A DNA stretch of 64,000 bases, taken from NCBI GenBank assembly GCA_903871775.1, contig CAIQIA010000007.1, positions 62,001-126,000 of the forward strand, given 5' to 3'. Origin of the DNA: an uncultured cyanobacterium. GTDB lineage: Bacteria > Cyanobacteriota > Cyanobacteriia > PCC-6307 > Cyanobiaceae. Made by a program: the position numbers and the translations under genes. The notes beneath the pieces are model-generated. The model was not told the origin of the DNA, ran no database searches, and saw only the letters and a list, made by a program, of their open reading frames with translations. Positions 49,139-59,303 of the stretch are shown here, piece by piece; the stretch's first letter is position 1, and every line of letters starts with the position of its first letter.

Positions 49139-50770
49139 ATGGCCGAAACCCCGTCCCGCAGCGGCAACCTGCGCCGGATCGCCCTGGTGGTGGCCCTGGC
49201 GACGGCCCTCAGCAAAGTGGCCGGCCTCGTGCGACAGCAGGCCATCGCCGCCGCCTTCGGCGTCGGCGCCGCCTACGACGCCTACAACTACGCCTATGTG
49301 CTGCCCGGCTTTCTGCTGATCCTGCTCGGCGGCATCAACGGGCCCTTCCACAGCGACATGGTGAGCGTGATGGCCCGCCAGGAGCGGCAGCAGAGCGCCA
49401 GGCTGCTGGCGGCCATCAACACGCTGGTGGGCCTCGGGCTGCTGCTGGTGACGGTGGTGCTGGTGCTGCTGGCCGATCCGCTGATCACCCTCGTGGGGCC
49501 GGCCCTTGACCGCGGGATCCACGACCTGGCGGTGGTGCAGCTGCGGCTGATGGCGCCGATGGCCCTGTTCGCCGGCCTGATCGGCCTGGGCTTCGGTGCC
49601 CTCAACGCCGCCGACGAGTACTGGCTGCCGTCGATCAGTCCGCTGCTCTCGAGCGTGGCGGTGCTGCTGGGCCTCGGCCTGCTCTGGCTGCAGGCCGGCC
49701 CAGACATCGGCAACGCCTCGTGGGCCTTCTGGGGCGGCGCCGTGCTGGCCCTCTCGACCCTGGCGGGGGCGGTGCTGCAGTGGCTGATCCAGCTGCCGGC
49801 CCTGGCCCGGCAGGGGCTGGGGCACATCAGCCTCAGCTTCGACTGGCGCCAGCCCGGGGTCGCCGAGGTGCTGCGGGTGATGGGCCCGGCCACCCTGGCC
49901 TCGGGGATGCTTCAGATCAACGTCTACACCGACCTGTTCTTCGCCAGCGGCATCGCCGGAGCGGCGGCGGGGCTGGGCTACGCGGGCCTGCTCGTGCAGA
50001 CGCCCCTGGGGATCCTGTCGAACATGCTGCTGGTGCCGCTGCTGCCGGTGTTCTCGCGGCTGGTGGCCCCGCACCAGCGCGACGAGCTGATCCAGCGGAT
50101 CCGCCAGGGCCTGATGCTCAGCAACGCGAGCATGCTGCCGCTGGGGGCCCTGATGATCGCCCTGGCCGGCCCGATCGTGGCGCTTGTCTACGAACGGGGT
50201 GCCTTTGACGGGCAGGCCGCCCGGATGGTCGGTTCGCTGCTGATGGCCTATGGCTTCGGCATGCCGGCCTACCTGGGCCGCGACGTGCTGGTGCGGGTCT
50301 TCTACGCCCTCGGTGACGGCAACACGCCCTTTCGCATCTCGATGGCCGGCATCGGGCTCAACGCGCTCTTCGACTGGCTGCTGGTGGGCAGCCCGGTGCC
50401 GGGCGGCCTGCTGTTGCCGCAGCTCAACTTCGGCGCCCCGGGGCTGGTGCTGGCCACCGTCGCCGTCAACGTGATCAGTGCCGTGCTGCTGCTTGGGGCC
50501 CTGCAGCGGCGGCTGGGTTCCCTGCCGATCGGGGCCTGGACCCGCGACACGGCGCTGCTCGCCCTCGCCGCCGTGGTGGGGGGGCTGCTGGCCTGGGGCA
50601 TGGCCAGGGGGCTGCACTGGCCCGCCGGCCTGCTGGGCCTGCTGCTGCAGACCAGCCTCTGTGGTCTGGGGGGAGCCGCGGTCTACGGGCTGCTGGCCGG
50701 AGGGCTGGGGGTGCCGGAGGCCCGCCAGCTGGGGCGGCGGCTGCGCGAGCGGTTGCCCGGGGGCGCCTGA
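49139..50770 (+). CDS. murJ: Lipid II flippase
   Basis: MurJ carries the peptidoglycan precursor lipid II across the plasma membrane. The 543-residue protein has about 14 helices. Typical sequences are LRRIALVVALATALSKVAGL with the conserved arginines, LPGFLLILLGGINGPFHSDM, VVYERGAFD-like LVYERGAFDGQAA, and YLGRDVLVRVFYALGDGNTP. The start ATG 49139 gives MAETPSRSGNLRRI. It is divergent from sfsA and converges on a small conserved gene. Confidence 0.93.
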   Translation: MAETPSRSGNLRRIALVVALATALSKVAGLVRQQAIAAAFGVGAAYDAYNYAYVLPGFLLILLGGINGPFHSDMVSVMARQERQQSARLLAAINTLVGLGLLLVTVVLVLLADPLITLVGPALDRGIHDLAVVQLRLMAPMALFAGLIGLGFGALNAADEYWLPSISPLLSSVAVLLGLGLLWLQAGPDIGNASWAFWGGAVLALSTLAGAVLQWLIQLPALARQGLGHISLSFDWRQPGVAEVLRVMGPATLASGMLQINVYTDLFFASGIAGAAAGLGYAGLLVQTPLGILSNMLLVPLLPVFSRLVAPHQRDELIQRIRQGLMLSNASMLPLGALMIALAGPIVALVYERGAFDGQAARMVGSLLMAYGFGMPAYLGRDVLVRVFYALGDGNTPFRISMAGIGLNALFDWLLVGSPVPGGLLLPQLNFGAPGLVLATVAVNVISAVLLLGALQRRLGSLPIGAWTRDTALLALAAVVGGLLAWGMARGLHWPAGLLGLLLQTSLCGLGGAAVYGLLAGGLGVPEARQLGRRLRERLPGGA

Positions 50771-50783
50771 GGCGGGGCGCCGG

Positions 50784-51035
50784 TCAGTCGACGACCCGCT
50801 GTTCGCGGACCTGCAGCGGCATCTCGATGTGGGTGCGGCCCACCATCCGCGGGCCACTCACCGAGTAGATGCGCGCCTCGATGCCGAAATCACGGAAGGC
50901 CGTCTCCAGCTCCTGCAGCAGGGCCCGCTCCACCTGGGCCTCGGGGTCGACGACGGTACCGATCAGCCGCTGGCCCAGGCGACCGACCCGCTGACGCACG
51001 ACCTCGCGGGCATTGGTCACTTCGATGACAAGCAT
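50784..51035 (-). CDS. Small conserved protein of unknown function (83 residues)
   Basis: An 83-residue protein, MLVIEVTNAREVVRQRVGRL followed by GQRLIGTVVDPEAQVERALL, ELETAFRDFGIEARIYSVSG and HIEMPLQVREQRVVD. The alternation of beta strands and helices reads as a compact soluble domain. I do not recognise a family function. Codon pattern and its own frame support a real gene. It lies 55 nt downstream of the DUF3181 gene on the same strand. Confidence 0.65.
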   Translation of the reverse strand: MLVIEVTNAREVVRQRVGRLGQRLIGTVVDPEAQVERALLQELETAFRDFGIEARIYSVSGPRMVGRTHIEMPLQVREQRVVD

Positions 51036-51090
51036 CCGCAGCCAGCGGGAGTTGTTCAGTATCGCCGGGGAGCAGCCCGATCACCGGAGA

Positions 51091-51381
51091 TCAGCCCACG
51101 AAGGGCTGCAGCAGCTCTTCGAGGTCGGTCAGCAGTCCGGGCGGCATCAGCCGGGCCAGGGGAAGCCGGGTGCCGCCACCGCCGATGGGCACCTGCAGAC
51201 GCTCGACGGCCTGACGGGCGGCGGCGGCCGCCCCCTGGTCGAGCAGGCCGGCCAGCTCCTCGGCAAGGGGCTGGGCCAGATGGGCATCCCCCAGGTAGAG
51301 GTGCCAGCCGGCCACCTGCAGATAGATCCGATCGGCCAGGGCCTGGCTCAGGTCTTCGAGCTCGCTGGAGGACAGGGACAC
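51091..51381 (-). CDS. DUF3181-family protein
   Basis: A 96-residue cyanobacterial protein. LEDLSQALADRIYLQVAGWH followed by LYLGDAHLAQPLAEEL is the family signature. The second half has LQVPIGGGGTRLPLARLMP. Function is unknown. It sits between the two-helix membrane protein gene and the 83-residue protein gene, all on the minus strand, which suggests a three-gene unit. Confidence 0.85.
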   Translation of the reverse strand: MSLSSSELEDLSQALADRIYLQVAGWHLYLGDAHLAQPLAEELAGLLDQGAAAAARQAVERLQVPIGGGGTRLPLARLMPPGLLTDLEELLQPFVG

Positions 51382-51429
51382 GGGATCGGACGGCAGGGGG
51401 ATGGGGCAGGCGGAAGCGGTGACCGGTGC

Positions 51430-51669
51430 TCAGGTCGAGAGCCGCGGACGGCGGCCGACCACGACGGCCAGGTGCAGCAGCAGCAGCGCCGCCCACCCCA
51501 GGGAGATCAGCGGCAGATGACTGAAGGGATGGCGCAGCCCCTGGATCACCCAGAGACCGGAGTTCACGGCAGCGAAGAAGGCCGCGTGGAGCGCCAGGTT
51601 GACCAGGCGTCCCAGATGCCGGTAGGCGGGGTCCGCAGGGTCGGGGGGACCGGACCAGACCAGGGGCAT
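51430..51669 (-). CDS. Small two-helix (2TM-domain) membrane protein
   Basis: A 79-residue protein from ATG 51669: [20 protein letters not shown], then two hydrophobic helices ([20 protein letters not shown] and [20 protein letters not shown]) and a short basic tail. The short loop between them (GLRHPFSH) matches the 2TM domain found in small bacterial membrane proteins. A possible partner or regulator role cannot be specified. It is divergent from tRNA-Arg. Confidence 0.7.
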   Translation of the reverse strand: MPLVWSGPPDPADPAYRHLGRLVNLALHAAFFAAVNSGLWVIQGLRHPFSHLPLISLGWAALLLLHLAVVVGRRPRLST

Positions 51670-51712
51670 GGTTGACGCTCGGGGGGGTGATGCCCTCAAA
51701 TTAGAAGCTCAG

Positions 51713-51786
51713 GCGCTTGTAGCTCAGCGGATTAGAGCATCTGACTACGGATCAGAGGGTCGGGAGTTCGAATCTCTCCAGGCGCG
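51713..51786 (+). tRNA. tRNA-Arg (ACG anticodon)
   Basis: The acceptor GCGCTTG (51713-51719) pairs with CAGGCGC (51779-51785), with one T-G pair. The D arm is AGCTCAGCGGATTAGAGC. The anticodon arm is TCTGA-CTACGGA-TCAGA, giving ACG, read as ICG after deamination. The T arm is CGGGAG-TTCGAAT-CTCTC-like. The discriminator is G51786 and CCA is not encoded. A strong terminator follows. Confidence 0.97.
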
Positions 51787-51799
51787 TACCACCCACCAG

Positions 51800-51827
51800 C
51801 CCCTCCGCTCTGCGGGGGGGCCTTTTT
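51800..51827 (+). terminator. Intrinsic terminator of the tRNA-Arg gene
   Basis: CCCCTCCGC (51800-51808), loop TCT, GCGGGGGGG (51812-51820) form a 9-bp stem with one T-G pair. CC and then TTTTT follow at 51823-51827. This is a textbook rho-independent terminator 13 nt after the tRNA. Confidence 0.85.
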
Positions 51828-51913
51828 CTTGGGCTGTCGCCGCCGCCGGACTGACCGACGGACCGTGGCGCTTCGTACGATCCAGGGGCGCCCCCAACGC
51901 CCCCGGAACCGCC

Positions 51914-53215
51914 GTGCCCGAGACCCGCCTGGTTGCCCAGCCCGCCCTGGAGCAGACCGATCCCGATGTGGCCCGACTGATCGGCCTTGAGCTGCAGCGT
52001 CAGCAGACCCACCTCGAGCTGATCGCCAGCGAGAACTTCGCCTCCGCGGCGGTGATGGCGGCCCAGGGCTCGGTGCTGACCAACAAGTACGCCGAGGGCC
52101 TGCCCCACAAGCGCTACTACGGGGGCTGCGAGCACGTCGACGGCATCGAGGAGCTGGCGATCGGGCGGGCCCGGCGGCTGTTCGATGCCGCCTGGGCGAA
52201 CGTGCAGCCCCACAGCGGCGCCCAGGCCAATTTCGCGGTCTTCCTCGCCCTGCTGCAGCCCGGCGACACGATCCTGGGCATGGACCTCTCCCACGGCGGG
52301 CACCTCACCCACGGCTCCCCCGTGAACGTGAGCGGCAAATGGTTCCGGGCGGTGCACTACGGCGTCAGCCCCGAGACCGAGCGGCTCGACATGGACCGGA
52401 TCCGCGACATCGCCCTGGCCGAGCGGCCGCGGCTGATCGTCTGCGGCTATTCGGCCTACCCGCGCAGCATCGATTTCGCCGCCTTCCGCTCGATCGCCGA
52501 TGAGGTGGGTGCGCTGCTGCTGGCCGACATGGCCCACATCGCCGGCCTGGTGGCCGCCGGCGAACACGCCAACCCGGTGCCCCACTGCGACGTGGTGACC
52601 ACCACCACCCACAAGACCCTGCGAGGCCCCCGCGGCGGCCTGATTCTCTGCCGCGACGCCGAGGCGGGCCGGGCCTTCGACAAGGCCGTCTTCCCCGGCA
52701 CCCAGGGGGGACCGCTGGAGCACGTGGTGGCGGCCAAGGCGGTGGCCTTCGGCGAGGCGCTGCAGCCTGCCTTCCGCACCTATGCCCGCCAGGTGGTGGT
52801 CAATGCCCAGGCGCTGGCGGCACGGCTGCAGGAGCGGGGGCTGCGGGTGGTGAGCGGCGGCACCGACAACCACATCGTGCTGGTCGACCTGCGTTCGGTG
52901 GGCCTCACCGGCAAGGTGGCCGACCTGCTGGTGAGCGATGTGCACATCACCGCCAACAAGAACACGATCCCCTTCGATCCCGAATCCCCCTTCGTGACCA
53001 GCGGCCTGCGCCTGGGCAGCGCTGCCCTCACCAGCCGCGGCTTCGATGCCGATGCCTTCACGGCCGTGGCCGACGTGATCGCCGACCGGCTCCAGAACCC
53101 AGGCGACAGCAGCATCGAGGAGCGCTGCCGGCGCCGGGTCGAGGATCTCTGCAGCCGGTTTCCCCTCTACGGCCAGCCGGTGCCTGCGGCCAGCACCCCT
53201 GGACCGGCCGCCTAG
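51914..53215 (+). CDS. glyA: Serine hydroxymethyltransferase
   Basis: GlyA interconverts serine and glycine with tetrahydrofolate, feeding one-carbon metabolism and photorespiration. It is 433 residues from GTG 51914. The protein has [38 protein letters not shown] and the PLP-lysine motif [14 protein letters not shown]. All key residues are present. The GTG start is chosen because the product then begins [20 protein letters not shown], as expected, and no ATG is near. Confidence 0.97.
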   Translation: MPETRLVAQPALEQTDPDVARLIGLELQRQQTHLELIASENFASAAVMAAQGSVLTNKYAEGLPHKRYYGGCEHVDGIEELAIGRARRLFDAAWANVQPHSGAQANFAVFLALLQPGDTILGMDLSHGGHLTHGSPVNVSGKWFRAVHYGVSPETERLDMDRIRDIALAERPRLIVCGYSAYPRSIDFAAFRSIADEVGALLLADMAHIAGLVAAGEHANPVPHCDVVTTTTHKTLRGPRGGLILCRDAEAGRAFDKAVFPGTQGGPLEHVVAAKAVAFGEALQPAFRTYARQVVVNAQALAARLQERGLRVVSGGTDNHIVLVDLRSVGLTGKVADLLVSDVHITANKNTIPFDPESPFVTSGLRLGSAALTSRGFDADAFTAVADVIADRLQNPGDSSIEERCRRRVEDLCSRFPLYGQPVPAASTPGPAA

Positions 53216-53242
53216 ACTCAGGTTGAACGTCCGGACTGCCCC

Positions 53243-54403
53243 ATGCCCCCCGGCGCGCTGGCTGCCATTCCGATCCTGCCGGCGGCCCTGACCCTGGGGA
53301 CGGCGACGCTGTTCACGGCGCTGATCGTGCCGGTGGTCCGTCGCCTCGGCCTGCGCTGGGGCCTCACCGACCAGCCCGACCCACGCAAGCAGCACCTGAC
53401 GCCGATGGTGCGCCTGGGCGGCGTCGGCATCGTGCTGGGCTTCTGCCTGGCCCTGCTGCTGACCTGGTCGCTGGGGGGGTTCGGCGAGCTGGAGGCCTCC
53501 CGCGACCACCTGATCTGGAGCACCCTGCTGGGCAGCCTCGGCTTCTTCGCCATCGGCCTCAGCGACGACCTGTTCCAGCTCCCCCCCCTGCCCCGGCTGG
53601 CCCTGCAGATCGGCGTGGCCATGGCGGTCTGGAGCCAGGGGGTGCGCATCGGCGCCGTCACCCTTCCCTTCGACAGCGGCCTCTCCCTCCCCCTGCCTGC
53701 CCTGATCAGCCTGCTGGCCACGGTGGTGTGGCTGGTGGGCATCACCAATGCCATCAACTGGCTCGACGGCCTCGACGGCCTCGCGGCGGGCGTCAGCGGC
53801 ATCGCCGCCATCGCCCTCCTGTCGGTGAGCTTCAGCCTTCACCAGACCGGGGCCGGGCTGCTGGCGGCTGCCCTGGCGGGGGCCTGTCTCGGGTTCCTGC
53901 GCCACAACTTCAACCCGGCCCGCATCTTCATGGGTGACGGCGGGTCCTATTTCCTGGGCTTCTCCCTCGCCGCCATCAGCCTGGTGGGCCCGGCGAAGGA
54001 GCTCACGACCGTGAGCCTGCTGCTGCCGCTGCTGATCCTGTCGCTGCCCCTGGCCGACATGTCGGCGGTGATCATGGGCCGCGTCAGCGACGGCCGTTCA
54101 CCCTTCTATCCCGACCGGCGCCATCTGCACCACCGGCTGCTGCGGGCCGGCTTCAGCCATCGCCGCACGGTGGTGCTGATCTACGCCTTCACCCAGTGGC
54201 TGGCCTCCCTGGCCCTGGTGGCCGCCAATGCCGAGATGCGGTTCCTCTGGCTGGCGCTGGCCACCGCGGTGCTGGTGTGGGTGGTGGTGCGCAGCCAGCG
54301 GGCCCTGCGGCGCGACGCCGAGGAGGCTTCTGAGGAGCCCTTGCTGCCGGCCGTCGGCAGCGACGAAGCCGACCGCCTGCCCCAGACGGCCGGGCGGCCC
54401 TGA
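53243..54403 (+). CDS. WecA/TagO-type polyprenyl-phosphate glycosyl-1-phosphate transferase
   Basis: A 386-residue membrane enzyme that would load a sugar phosphate (GlcNAc-type) onto undecaprenyl phosphate to start a surface glycan. It has about 11 helices. Conserved cytoplasmic motifs are TDQPDPRKQHLTP, GLSDDLF, NAINWLDGLDGLAAG, NPARIFMGDGGSYFLG and DRRHLHHRLL. The position near murJ fits cell-envelope work. The start is 28 nt after glyA; the stop is 6 nt before cinA, giving a probable glyA-wecA-like-cinA run. Confidence 0.92.
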   Translation: MPPGALAAIPILPAALTLGTATLFTALIVPVVRRLGLRWGLTDQPDPRKQHLTPMVRLGGVGIVLGFCLALLLTWSLGGFGELEASRDHLIWSTLLGSLGFFAIGLSDDLFQLPPLPRLALQIGVAMAVWSQGVRIGAVTLPFDSGLSLPLPALISLLATVVWLVGITNAINWLDGLDGLAAGVSGIAAIALLSVSFSLHQTGAGLLAAALAGACLGFLRHNFNPARIFMGDGGSYFLGFSLAAISLVGPAKELTTVSLLLPLLILSLPLADMSAVIMGRVSDGRSPFYPDRRHLHHRLLRAGFSHRRTVVLIYAFTQWLASLALVAANAEMRFLWLALATAVLVWVVVRSQRALRRDAEEASEEPLLPAVGSDEADRLPQTAGRP

Positions 54404-54409
54404 CGGCGG

Positions 54410-55693
54410 ATGGCCATCGAGGGCCACAGCGGCATCGACGGCCAGGGCGGCGGTGCCGAGATCCTCTGCATCGGCACCGAGCTGCTGCTGGGCAACATCC
54501 TCAACGGCAACGCCCGCTGGCTGGCCGAAGAACTGGCGGCCCTCGGCATCGCCCACTACCGCCAGACCGTGGTGGGCGACAACAGCGAGCGCCTGCGGCA
54601 TGCCGTGCTCGAGGCGGCCGGTCGCTGTGAGCTGCTGATCTGCACCGGCGGCCTGGGGCCCACCCCCGACGACCTGACCACCGCCACCCTGGCTGACGCC
54701 TTCGGTGCACCTCTGGAGGAACGTCCCGAGGTGATCGAGACCATCGCCACGCGCCTCGCCCAGCGGAACCGGGCCCTCGACCCCGGCAGCCGCAAGCAGG
54801 CCCTGCTGCCGCGGGGGGCCGCCGTGCTGCCCAACCCCACGGGCACCGCCCCGGGGATGATCTGGAGCCCGCGGCCGGGGTTCAGCCTGCTCACCTTCCC
54901 GGGGGTGCCTTCCGAGATGCAGGCCATGTGGCGGGCGACGGCGGTGCCATGGCTGCGGCAGCAGCCCTTCAGCCGGGGGGTGCTGCGCAGCCGCACCCTG
55001 CGCTTCTGGGGCATCGGCGAGGGCCGTCTCGCCGATCGGGTCGCCGACCTGCTCGCCCTCGACAACCCCACCGTCGCCCCCTACGCCGGAGCAGGCGAGG
55101 TGACCCTGAGGCTCACGGCCCGGGGCGCCGACGCCGACACCGCCGAGGCGCTGCTGGCACCGGTGGACCAGGAGCTGCGCCAGCGCCTGGGCCACCATTG
55201 CTTCGGCGCCGATGACGCCTCCCTCGCCTCGGTGGTGCTGGAGCTGCTGCGGCAGCGGGGCCAGACCCTGGCGGTGGCCGAATCGTGCACCGGTGGCGGG
55301 ATCGGCGCCGCCCTGGCCGCGGTGCCCGGTGCCTCGGACGTGTTCCTGGGGGGGGTGATCGCCTACGCCAACTCGGTCAAGCAGGGCCTGCTGCAGGTGC
55401 CGGGGGAGGACCTGGCACGCCATGGGGCGGTGAGCGATGCCGTGGCTCTGGCCATGGCCGAGGGCGTGCGGCGCTGCACCGGCGCCGACTGGGGGGTGGC
55501 GGTGACGGGCATCGCCGGCCCCGGAGGGGGCAGCGTCGACAAACCCGTCGGCCTGGTGCACATCGGCCTGAGCGGTCCTGGCGGCAGCCAGAGCGAGGGG
55601 GTGCGGTTCGGTGAGAGCCGCGAGCGGCGCTGGATTCAGACCCTCACCGTGGGCGAGGCCCTCAACCGGCTGCGACTCGAGCTGACGGGCTGA
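54410..55693 (+). CDS. cinA: CinA-family protein
   Basis: A 427-residue CinA. The N-terminal molybdopterin-binding-like domain has [20 protein letters not shown] and [11 protein letters not shown]. The C-terminal nicotinamide-nucleotide amidohydrolase domain has [19 protein letters not shown] and [17 protein letters not shown]. The full two-domain form is present. In bacteria it recycles NMN and is linked to competence in some. Start ATG 54410 gives [19 protein letters not shown]; the first dozen residues are not conserved. Confidence 0.93.
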   Translation: MAIEGHSGIDGQGGGAEILCIGTELLLGNILNGNARWLAEELAALGIAHYRQTVVGDNSERLRHAVLEAAGRCELLICTGGLGPTPDDLTTATLADAFGAPLEERPEVIETIATRLAQRNRALDPGSRKQALLPRGAAVLPNPTGTAPGMIWSPRPGFSLLTFPGVPSEMQAMWRATAVPWLRQQPFSRGVLRSRTLRFWGIGEGRLADRVADLLALDNPTVAPYAGAGEVTLRLTARGADADTAEALLAPVDQELRQRLGHHCFGADDASLASVVLELLRQRGQTLAVAESCTGGGIGAALAAVPGASDVFLGGVIAYANSVKQGLLQVPGEDLARHGAVSDAVALAMAEGVRRCTGADWGVAVTGIAGPGGGSVDKPVGLVHIGLSGPGGSQSEGVRFGESRERRWIQTLTVGEALNRLRLELTG

Positions 55694-55806
55694 CGGCTGA
55701 ACGGGCGTGGCACGCCTTGCCAGAGATGGTCGATCTTGCCCATCGGCTTCCCCACACCCGTGAGGTTGCGTTGACAGCCTGAAGCTGATGGCGATGATCA
55801 AAAGGC

Positions 55807-56622
55807 ATGATCCCCGCCATGAGCTTCGATCCCAACCTCCTTCCCGGTCTGATTGTTCCGTTCCTGTTCAAGATCGCCGGGGCCATCGCCCTCTGGGTGA
55901 TCGGCGGCTGGGTGATCGGCTTTGTCGTGAGCCTGTCGCGCCGGTCCCTGTCGCGCGGCGGCATGCAGGCCGGGCTGGTGGCCTACCTGGCCTCGATCAT
56001 CAGCACCACCCTGCGGGTGCTGCTGCTGCTGGCAATTTTGGGTCTGTTCGGCGTTCAGACCACCAGCTTCGCCGCCCTGATCGCCGGTGCCGGCCTGGCC
56101 GTGGGCGCCGCCGTCAGCGGTCTGCTGGGCAACTTCGCCGCCGGTGCCTTCCTGCAGGGTCTGCACCCCTTCAAGGTGGGTGACTACGTGCTGGCCGGCG
56201 GTGTTGAAGGTACCGTCGAAGAGATCGGCATGATCGTCACCACGATCATGACCCCCGACAGCGTGCGCACGATGGTGCCCAACGGCAAGCTGTTCGGCGA
56301 CACCCTCAAGAACTTCTCCTCGCATCCGTTCCGTCGGGTCGAGCTCGTCGCCCAGCTCGACAACAGCGCCGATGTGGGCCGTGCCATCGCCCTGCTCAAG
56401 GAAGGCCTGGCGGCGGTGCCCAACCAGTACCCCGGCAAGCCCGCCGATGTGGAGGTGCTCGAGTTCAGCGAGCGCGGCCCCCGGCTGGCCGTGCGCCCCT
56501 ACACCCACACCGACCACTACTGGCAGGTGTACTTCGACACCAACCGCACCATCGCCGAGGTTCTCGGTCGCAACGGCTTCCCCGTGCCCCGCATCCCGGT
56601 GCAGATGGCCTCGGCCAGCTGA
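55807..56622 (+). CDS. Small-conductance mechanosensitive channel (MscS family)
   Basis: A 271-residue MscS-type channel. Three hydrophobic helices are followed by the pore helix LAVGAAVSGLLGNFAAGAFL with the Gly/Ala pattern of TM3. Next come the beta domain (HPFKVGDYVLAGGVEGTVEE and PNGKLFGDTLKNFS) and a C-terminal domain ending YWQVYFDTNRTIAEVLGRNG. It releases solutes at osmotic downshock. ATG 55807 is used; ATG 55819 is an alternative. It stands 113 nt after cinA, where an AT-richer patch (GATGATCAAAAGGCATG) may hold its signals. Confidence 0.93.
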   Translation: MIPAMSFDPNLLPGLIVPFLFKIAGAIALWVIGGWVIGFVVSLSRRSLSRGGMQAGLVAYLASIISTTLRVLLLLAILGLFGVQTTSFAALIAGAGLAVGAAVSGLLGNFAAGAFLQGLHPFKVGDYVLAGGVEGTVEEIGMIVTTIMTPDSVRTMVPNGKLFGDTLKNFSSHPFRRVELVAQLDNSADVGRAIALLKEGLAAVPNQYPGKPADVEVLEFSERGPRLAVRPYTHTDHYWQVYFDTNRTIAEVLGRNGFPVPRIPVQMASAS

Positions 56623-56685
56623 AGCCCCCTGCAGGGAAGATGCCGTCCGGTCCTAGGGTGACCAGTCCCTCCGGCCCGGGATCCC

Positions 56686-58092
56686 TTGAGCACCGGCACC
56701 CTCTACGACAAGGTCTGGGAGCTGCACCGGGTGGCCGAGCTGCCCGGTGGCTCCACCCAGCTCTTCATCGGTCTGCACCTGATCCACGAGGTCACGAGCC
56801 CCCAGGCCTTCGCTGCCCTCGCTGACCTGGGCCTGACGGTGCGCCATCCCGAACGCACGGTGGCCACCGTCGACCACATCGTGCCCACCACCAGCCAGCA
56901 GCGGCCCTTCGCCGATCCCCTGGCCGAGGAGATGCTCAGCACCCTCGAACGCAACTGCGCCACCCACGGCATCACGCTGCATGGCATCGGCAGCGGGCGC
57001 CAGGGCATCGTCCACGTCATCGCCCCCGAACTGGGCCTCAGCCAGCCCGGCATGACCGTGGCCTGCGGTGACTCGCACACCTCCACCCACGGCGCCTTCG
57101 GCGCCATCGCCTTCGGCATCGGCACCAGCCAGGTGCGCGACGTGCTGGCCAGCCAGAGCCTGGCGATGACCAAGCTGCGCGTGCGGCGGATCTGGGTCGA
57201 AGGGGCGCTCCAGCCGGGCGTCTATGCCAAGGACCTGGTGCTGCACATCATCCGCCGCCTGGGGGTGAAGGGCGGCGTCGGCCATGCCTACGAATTCGCC
57301 GGGCCCACCATCGACGGCCTGTCGATGGAAGAACGCATGACCCTCTGCAACATGGCCATCGAAGGCGGCGCCCGGGTCGGTTACGTGAACCCCGACGCCA
57401 CCACCTTTGCCGCCCTGCGCGGCCGGCCCGCGGCCCCGAGCGGCGAGGCCTGGCAGCGGGCCTTGGCCTGGTGGAGTTCCATCGCCAGCGATGCCGACGC
57501 CGTCTATGACGATGAGGTGCGCATCGACGCCAGCGCCATCGCGCCCACCGTGACCTGGGGCATCACCCCGGGGCAGGGCATCGGCGTCGACGAACACGTG
57601 CCCACCCTTGAGCAGATCGACCCCCAGGAGCGCCCCCTGGCAGAGGAGGCCTACCGCTACATGGACCTGCAGCCCGGCACGCCGATCGCCGGCCTGCCCG
57701 TGGATGTCTGCTTCATCGGCAGCTGCACCAACGGCCGACTGTCGGATCTGCAGGCGGCGGCGGCCGTCGCCCGCGGCCGCCAGGTGGCGCCTGGCCTGCG
57801 GGCCTTCGTGGTGCCCGGCAGTGAACAGGTGGCCGCCGCCGCCGAAGCCGAGGGGCTCGACCGGATCTTCCGCGAGGCGGGCTTCGAATGGCGCGCCCCC
57901 GGTTGTTCGATGTGCCTGGCCATGAATCCCGACCGGCTCGAGGGCCGCGAGATCAGTGCCAGCTCCAGCAACCGCAACTTCAAGGGCCGCCAGGGTTCAG
58001 CCTCTGGACGCACCCTGCTGATGAGTCCGGCGATGGTGGCCGCCGCCGCCGTCACCGGCGTGGTCAGCGATGTGCGTCAGCTGCTGCCCTGA
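56686..58092 (+). CDS. leuC: 3-isopropylmalate dehydratase large subunit
   Basis: LeuC with LeuD isomerises isopropylmalate in leucine synthesis. The 468-residue length is standard. The three cluster cysteines are in [15 protein letters not shown] and GCSMCLAMN. Also present are [28 protein letters not shown] and [12 protein letters not shown]. The start is TTG 56686 (product [14 protein letters not shown]), since this is the normal N-terminus and no ATG is near. leuD follows 65 nt after the stop. Confidence 0.97.
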   Translation: MSTGTLYDKVWELHRVAELPGGSTQLFIGLHLIHEVTSPQAFAALADLGLTVRHPERTVATVDHIVPTTSQQRPFADPLAEEMLSTLERNCATHGITLHGIGSGRQGIVHVIAPELGLSQPGMTVACGDSHTSTHGAFGAIAFGIGTSQVRDVLASQSLAMTKLRVRRIWVEGALQPGVYAKDLVLHIIRRLGVKGGVGHAYEFAGPTIDGLSMEERMTLCNMAIEGGARVGYVNPDATTFAALRGRPAAPSGEAWQRALAWWSSIASDADAVYDDEVRIDASAIAPTVTWGITPGQGIGVDEHVPTLEQIDPQERPLAEEAYRYMDLQPGTPIAGLPVDVCFIGSCTNGRLSDLQAAAAVARGRQVAPGLRAFVVPGSEQVAAAAEAEGLDRIFREAGFEWRAPGCSMCLAMNPDRLEGREISASSSNRNFKGRQGSASGRTLLMSPAMVAAAAVTGVVSDVRQLLP

Positions 58093-58157
58093 ACCCTCCA
58101 GCGCGTCAGTCCTTCCCCTCCGCCCTTCCCCTCCACCGTCGCCCTGCTGCCCCATCG

Positions 58158-58766
58158 ATGGACTTCCCCTCCGGTCCGATCCCCCTGGTCACCGGCACGG
58201 CCCTGCCCCTGCCGGGGGATGACATCGACACCGACCGCATCATCCCGGCCCGCTTTCTCAAAGGGGTGAGCTTCGCCGGCCTCGGGGAGCAGGCCTTCGC
58301 CGACGACCGCCGGGAGCTGGCGGGCCAGCACCCGTTCGACCGTCCTGACCACGCCGGCGCCCGATTGCTGCTGGTGAACGGCAACTTCGGCTGCGGCTCC
58401 AGCCGCGAGCATGCCCCCCAGGCCCTGATGCGCTGGGGGATCAGGGCCCTGGTGGGGGAAAGCTTCGCCGAGATCTTCTTCGGCAACTGCCTCGCCCTGG
58501 GGCTGCCCTGCCTGCAGGCCCCGCGGGCCGTGATGCACGAGCTGCAGGCCCTGGCGACAGCGGCACCCACCGCCGCCTGGGAGCTTGATGTGATGGCCCG
58601 CGAGCTGCGGCAGGGAGACCGGCGCTGGCCCCTGACCCTGGCCGACGGCCCCCACGGGATGCTGCTGAGCGGGCGCTGGGACGCCACCGGCCAGCTGCTG
58701 GCCCATGACGCCGAACTGCGGGCAACGGCGGCGCGACTGCCGTACCTCTCGGGCTTCCGGGGCTGA
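58158..58766 (+). CDS. leuD: 3-isopropylmalate dehydratase small subunit
   Basis: The 202-residue small subunit contains the swivel-domain signatures GDDIDTDRIIPARFLK, NFGCGSSREHAPQAL and FAEIFFGNCLALGLP. The substrate-binding residues in the GSSREHAP loop are kept. ATG 58158 (MDFPSGPIPLVTG) is the start. It is co-transcribed with leuC by position and is followed by the pentapeptide-repeat gene 57 nt later. Confidence 0.96.
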   Translation: MDFPSGPIPLVTGTALPLPGDDIDTDRIIPARFLKGVSFAGLGEQAFADDRRELAGQHPFDRPDHAGARLLLVNGNFGCGSSREHAPQALMRWGIRALVGESFAEIFFGNCLALGLPCLQAPRAVMHELQALATAAPTAAWELDVMARELRQGDRRWPLTLADGPHGMLLSGRWDATGQLLAHDAELRATAARLPYLSGFRG

Positions 58767-58823
58767 TTCGCAGCCACCGACAGAAAACAGGTCTAGAACA
58801 GAGACAGCTTCGAGACCCATGCG

Positions 58824-59291
58824 ATGGGCTATTCCCTGCGTCGTCGCCCCGGACCCTGGGCCCAGCGGCTGCTGCTGCTGGCTTCACTCACCCCGCTGGC
58901 CCTGCTCAACCCCGGCCTGGCCAATCCGCTGCAGGAGCTGCAGAGCGGCTTCTGCAGCGGCTGTGCCCTGCAGGGGGCCGATCTGCGCGGCCGTGACCTC
59001 CGCGGTGTGCATCTGATCGGCGCCGATCTGCGCGGGGCTGACCTGCGGGGCGCCGATCTGCGGGAGGCCAACCTCGAGGGGGCTGACCTGAGCGGCGCCG
59101 ACCTGCGCCAAGCCCGGCTGCAGGGCAGCCGCCTCACCAATGCCGACCTCAGCGGTGCCGACCTGCGCCAGGCGGATCTGCGGGAAGCCGTGGTGATCCA
59201 GGCCCTCACCCACGGAGCCCGGGTGGAGGGTCTGCAGTTCGCCGGGGCCGATCTGTACCGCAGCAACCTGATCGTGGGCGGTCCCGACTGA
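58824..59291 (+). CDS. Secreted pentapeptide-repeat protein
   Basis: A 155-residue protein with an N-terminal signal peptide (LLLLASLTPLALLNPGLA, cleavage about residue 34). QELQSGFCSGCALQGADLRG leads into a run of pentapeptide repeats with the A(D/N)LxG/x pattern, from about residue 48 to 123. They would form a right-handed quadrilateral beta helix. The Cys pair before the repeats is typical of thylakoid-lumen or periplasmic members in cyanobacteria. Function is unknown. Confidence 0.9.
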   Translation: MGYSLRRRPGPWAQRLLLLASLTPLALLNPGLANPLQELQSGFCSGCALQGADLRGRDLRGVHLIGADLRGADLRGADLREANLEGADLSGADLRQARLQGSRLTNADLSGADLRQADLREAVVIQALTHGARVEGLQFAGADLYRSNLIVGGPD

Positions 59292-59303
59292 GGTGCGCCG
59301 ACC

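Noticed and set aside
51828-51913. Glycine riboswitch upstream of glyA
   Set aside because: The space after the tRNA terminator is about 86 nt and no glycine-aptamer core was seen.
48905-55801. Very long minus-strand frames opposite murJ, glyA, the WecA-like gene and cinA
   Set aside because: They are composed of Gln, Gly, His and Arg runs without any domain, and the plus-strand genes are certain.
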